Assembly (NCBI GenBank): GCA_017456465.1
Contig: JAFTJJ010000086.1
Coordinates: forward strand, 1-6,616
From: Clostridia bacterium
Lineage (GTDB): Bacteria > Bacillota > Clostridia > Christensenellales > UBA1242
Reading direction: 5' to 3'
Length of the DNA: 6,616 nucleotides
The notes under the pieces were generated by a model that ran no database searches, was not told the origin of the DNA, and saw only the letters and a program-made list of their open reading frames with translations. Numbering within the stretch: the first letter of the stretch is position 1; each line of letters opens with the position of its first letter. A program made the translations under genes and the position numbers. Shown here piece after piece: positions 5,955-6,616 of this stretch.

Positions 5955-6011
5955 ATGATTTTGCACAAGGCTTTGTTATATGTTGTTGCTTCAAAGTTTT
6001 TCTTTTTGTGA
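5955..6011 (+). CDS. Possible 18-codon ORF ahead of the membrane protein
   Basis: AAGGAG (5946-5951) precedes ATG at 5955, with an in-frame TTG at 5961 at better spacing. The frame reads MILHKALLYVVASKFFFL and stops at TGA, 37 bases before the next start. The peptide is short and hydrophobic and I do not recognise it. It could be a leader peptide, a small membrane peptide or chance; the ribosome binding site is the only real support. Confidence 0.25.
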   Translation: MILHKALLYVVASKFFFL

Positions 6012-6048
6012 TTGTTGTGAGAGGTTTAAATTCAAGGGAAGTGAACTC

Positions 6049-6616
6049 ATGAAAAACAAGGAACAAAAGAAACGAATCAAAAACAAAGGGAAAATGTCGA
6101 AACTTGCCAGAGCAATGATTATCATTGGTCTGATTTTGGCTGTTGCTGGAATTGCTGTTGGAATTTATTTTTTGCTGCGAACTCCTGACAGGGATTCAGA
6201 TGCTCCTGTTCTTCCACCTGAACAGCAAGAGTGGGTGGATGCGATTATTGATTCAAACAATGTTCCTGCTGATCTCACGGAGCAATCTTTTGTTTTGCCT
6301 TCAGCTGGGGCTTATGGTGAAGAAATTGAGCTTTCAGATGTTGTGTTTGTTTCAAACGAGTATATTGTTGTTGAAACTGCTTCTGGAAAAGTTTTGTTCA
6401 TTCGTGACGAGTCAAACGACTTGACTGGTGGTGAACCAATCATTGTGGATTCGTTTGTGTCTGATGATCTGGATGTTTGTTATGATGACGTTTTGAGCAT
6501 TTATGGCAAATATGCACTTGTTTCATGTTCTGTTCATGACAAGTCTTTTGTTGTTGATATTGATTCACGCGAAGTCTTGTGTGATGTGTCAGATTTTACT
6601 AAAGTTGAGTTTAAAA
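6049..6616 (+). CDS. Single-pass membrane protein with large outer domain, unrecognised (3' end outside window)
   Basis: The ATG at 6049 follows AAGGGA (6034-6039) at 9 bases, and no in-frame start lies nearby upstream. The frame is open to the window edge, giving 189 residues. The N-terminus is strongly basic (MKNKEQKKRIKNKGK), followed by a hydrophobic segment at about 23-43 (MIIIGLILAVAGIAVGIYFLL) and then an acidic, Pro-containing linker. By the positive-inside rule the long remainder is extracytoplasmic. There is no lipobox Cys, so it is a membrane anchor rather than a lipoprotein. The outer part has short beta-rich stretches such as DVVFVSNEYIVVETASGKVLFI and KYALVSCSVHDKSFVVDID, which recall repeat blades of a beta-propeller, but this is only an impression. 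No family or function is recognised. Confidence 0.8.
   Translation, partial: MKNKEQKKRIKNKGKMSKLARAMIIIGLILAVAGIAVGIYFLLRTPDRDSDAPVLPPEQQEWVDAIIDSNNVPADLTEQSFVLPSAGAYGEEIELSDVVFVSNEYIVVETASGKVLFIRDESNDLTGGEPIIVDSFVSDDLDVCYDDVLSIYGKYALVSCSVHDKSFVVDIDSREVLCDVSDFTKVEFK

Larger units (their letters stand above)
5737..6048. other. AT-rich intergenic region
   Basis: These 312 bases hold no supported long gene. From left to right there is a weak AT-only hairpin with a T-run (5765-5787, possible terminator of the carrier gene), then an AT-rich tract. A GGG/CCC hairpin (5863-5886), a 20-bp perfect palindrome overlapping -10-like sequences (5911-5930) and a possible 18-codon ORF behind AAGGAG (5955-6011) follow. 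No copy of the palindromic repeat family was seen. Confidence 0.6.

Noticed and set aside
6143..6424. 93-codon Leu-rich ORF near the right end
   Set aside because: It is an out-of-frame shadow of the membrane protein starting at 6049, which has the better start and continues to the window edge.

Overview
The window looks like a low-GC member of the Firmicutes, most likely class Clostridia. The inference rests on the gene order dnaG, rpoD, trmK, zinc-ribbon protein, AAGGAG-type ribosome binding sites, AT-rich spacers and a YkvI-type carrier. Finer placement, for example an uncultured gut lineage, is a guess. All supported genes are on the + strand.

Region 1 (1-2345) is the macromolecular-synthesis block. 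It holds the 3' two thirds of DNA primase dnaG, which runs off the left edge, and the complete primary sigma factor gene rpoD. The two overlap by one base (TAATG), so they are probably translationally coupled. Region 2 (2600-4132) holds trmK (tRNA m1A22 methyltransferase) and a coiled-coil/zinc-ribbon protein 17 bases later. Each carries one disabling change: an in-frame TAA inside SAM motif I of trmK, and a one-base frameshift at a run of nine A in the zinc-ribbon gene. The rest of each gene still reads as normal family sequence, so the damage is recent, tolerated through slippage, or a sequence error. Region 3 (4588-5736) is a YkvI-family membrane carrier with an unusual Arg/Cys-rich hydrophilic loop. 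Region 4 (5737-6616) is an AT-rich spacer with a 20-bp perfect palindrome and a possible 18-codon ORF. It is followed by the start of an unrecognised single-pass membrane protein cut by the right edge.

The most interesting content is a family of about 125-131 bp elements, each one long imperfect palindrome. Three full copies (2345-2475, 4120-4249, about 4257-4380) and one half copy (4407-4458) were found by eye. Each has an A-run, a stem with the same A.C mismatch, a small loop and a T-run at its centre, plus matching outer arms. Two copies begin exactly at the stop codon of the upstream gene. They look like a non-autonomous mobile repeat (MITE-like) that also acts as a transcription terminator, or like a conserved structured RNA/DNA element. 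No transposase is present here, so how they spread is unknown.
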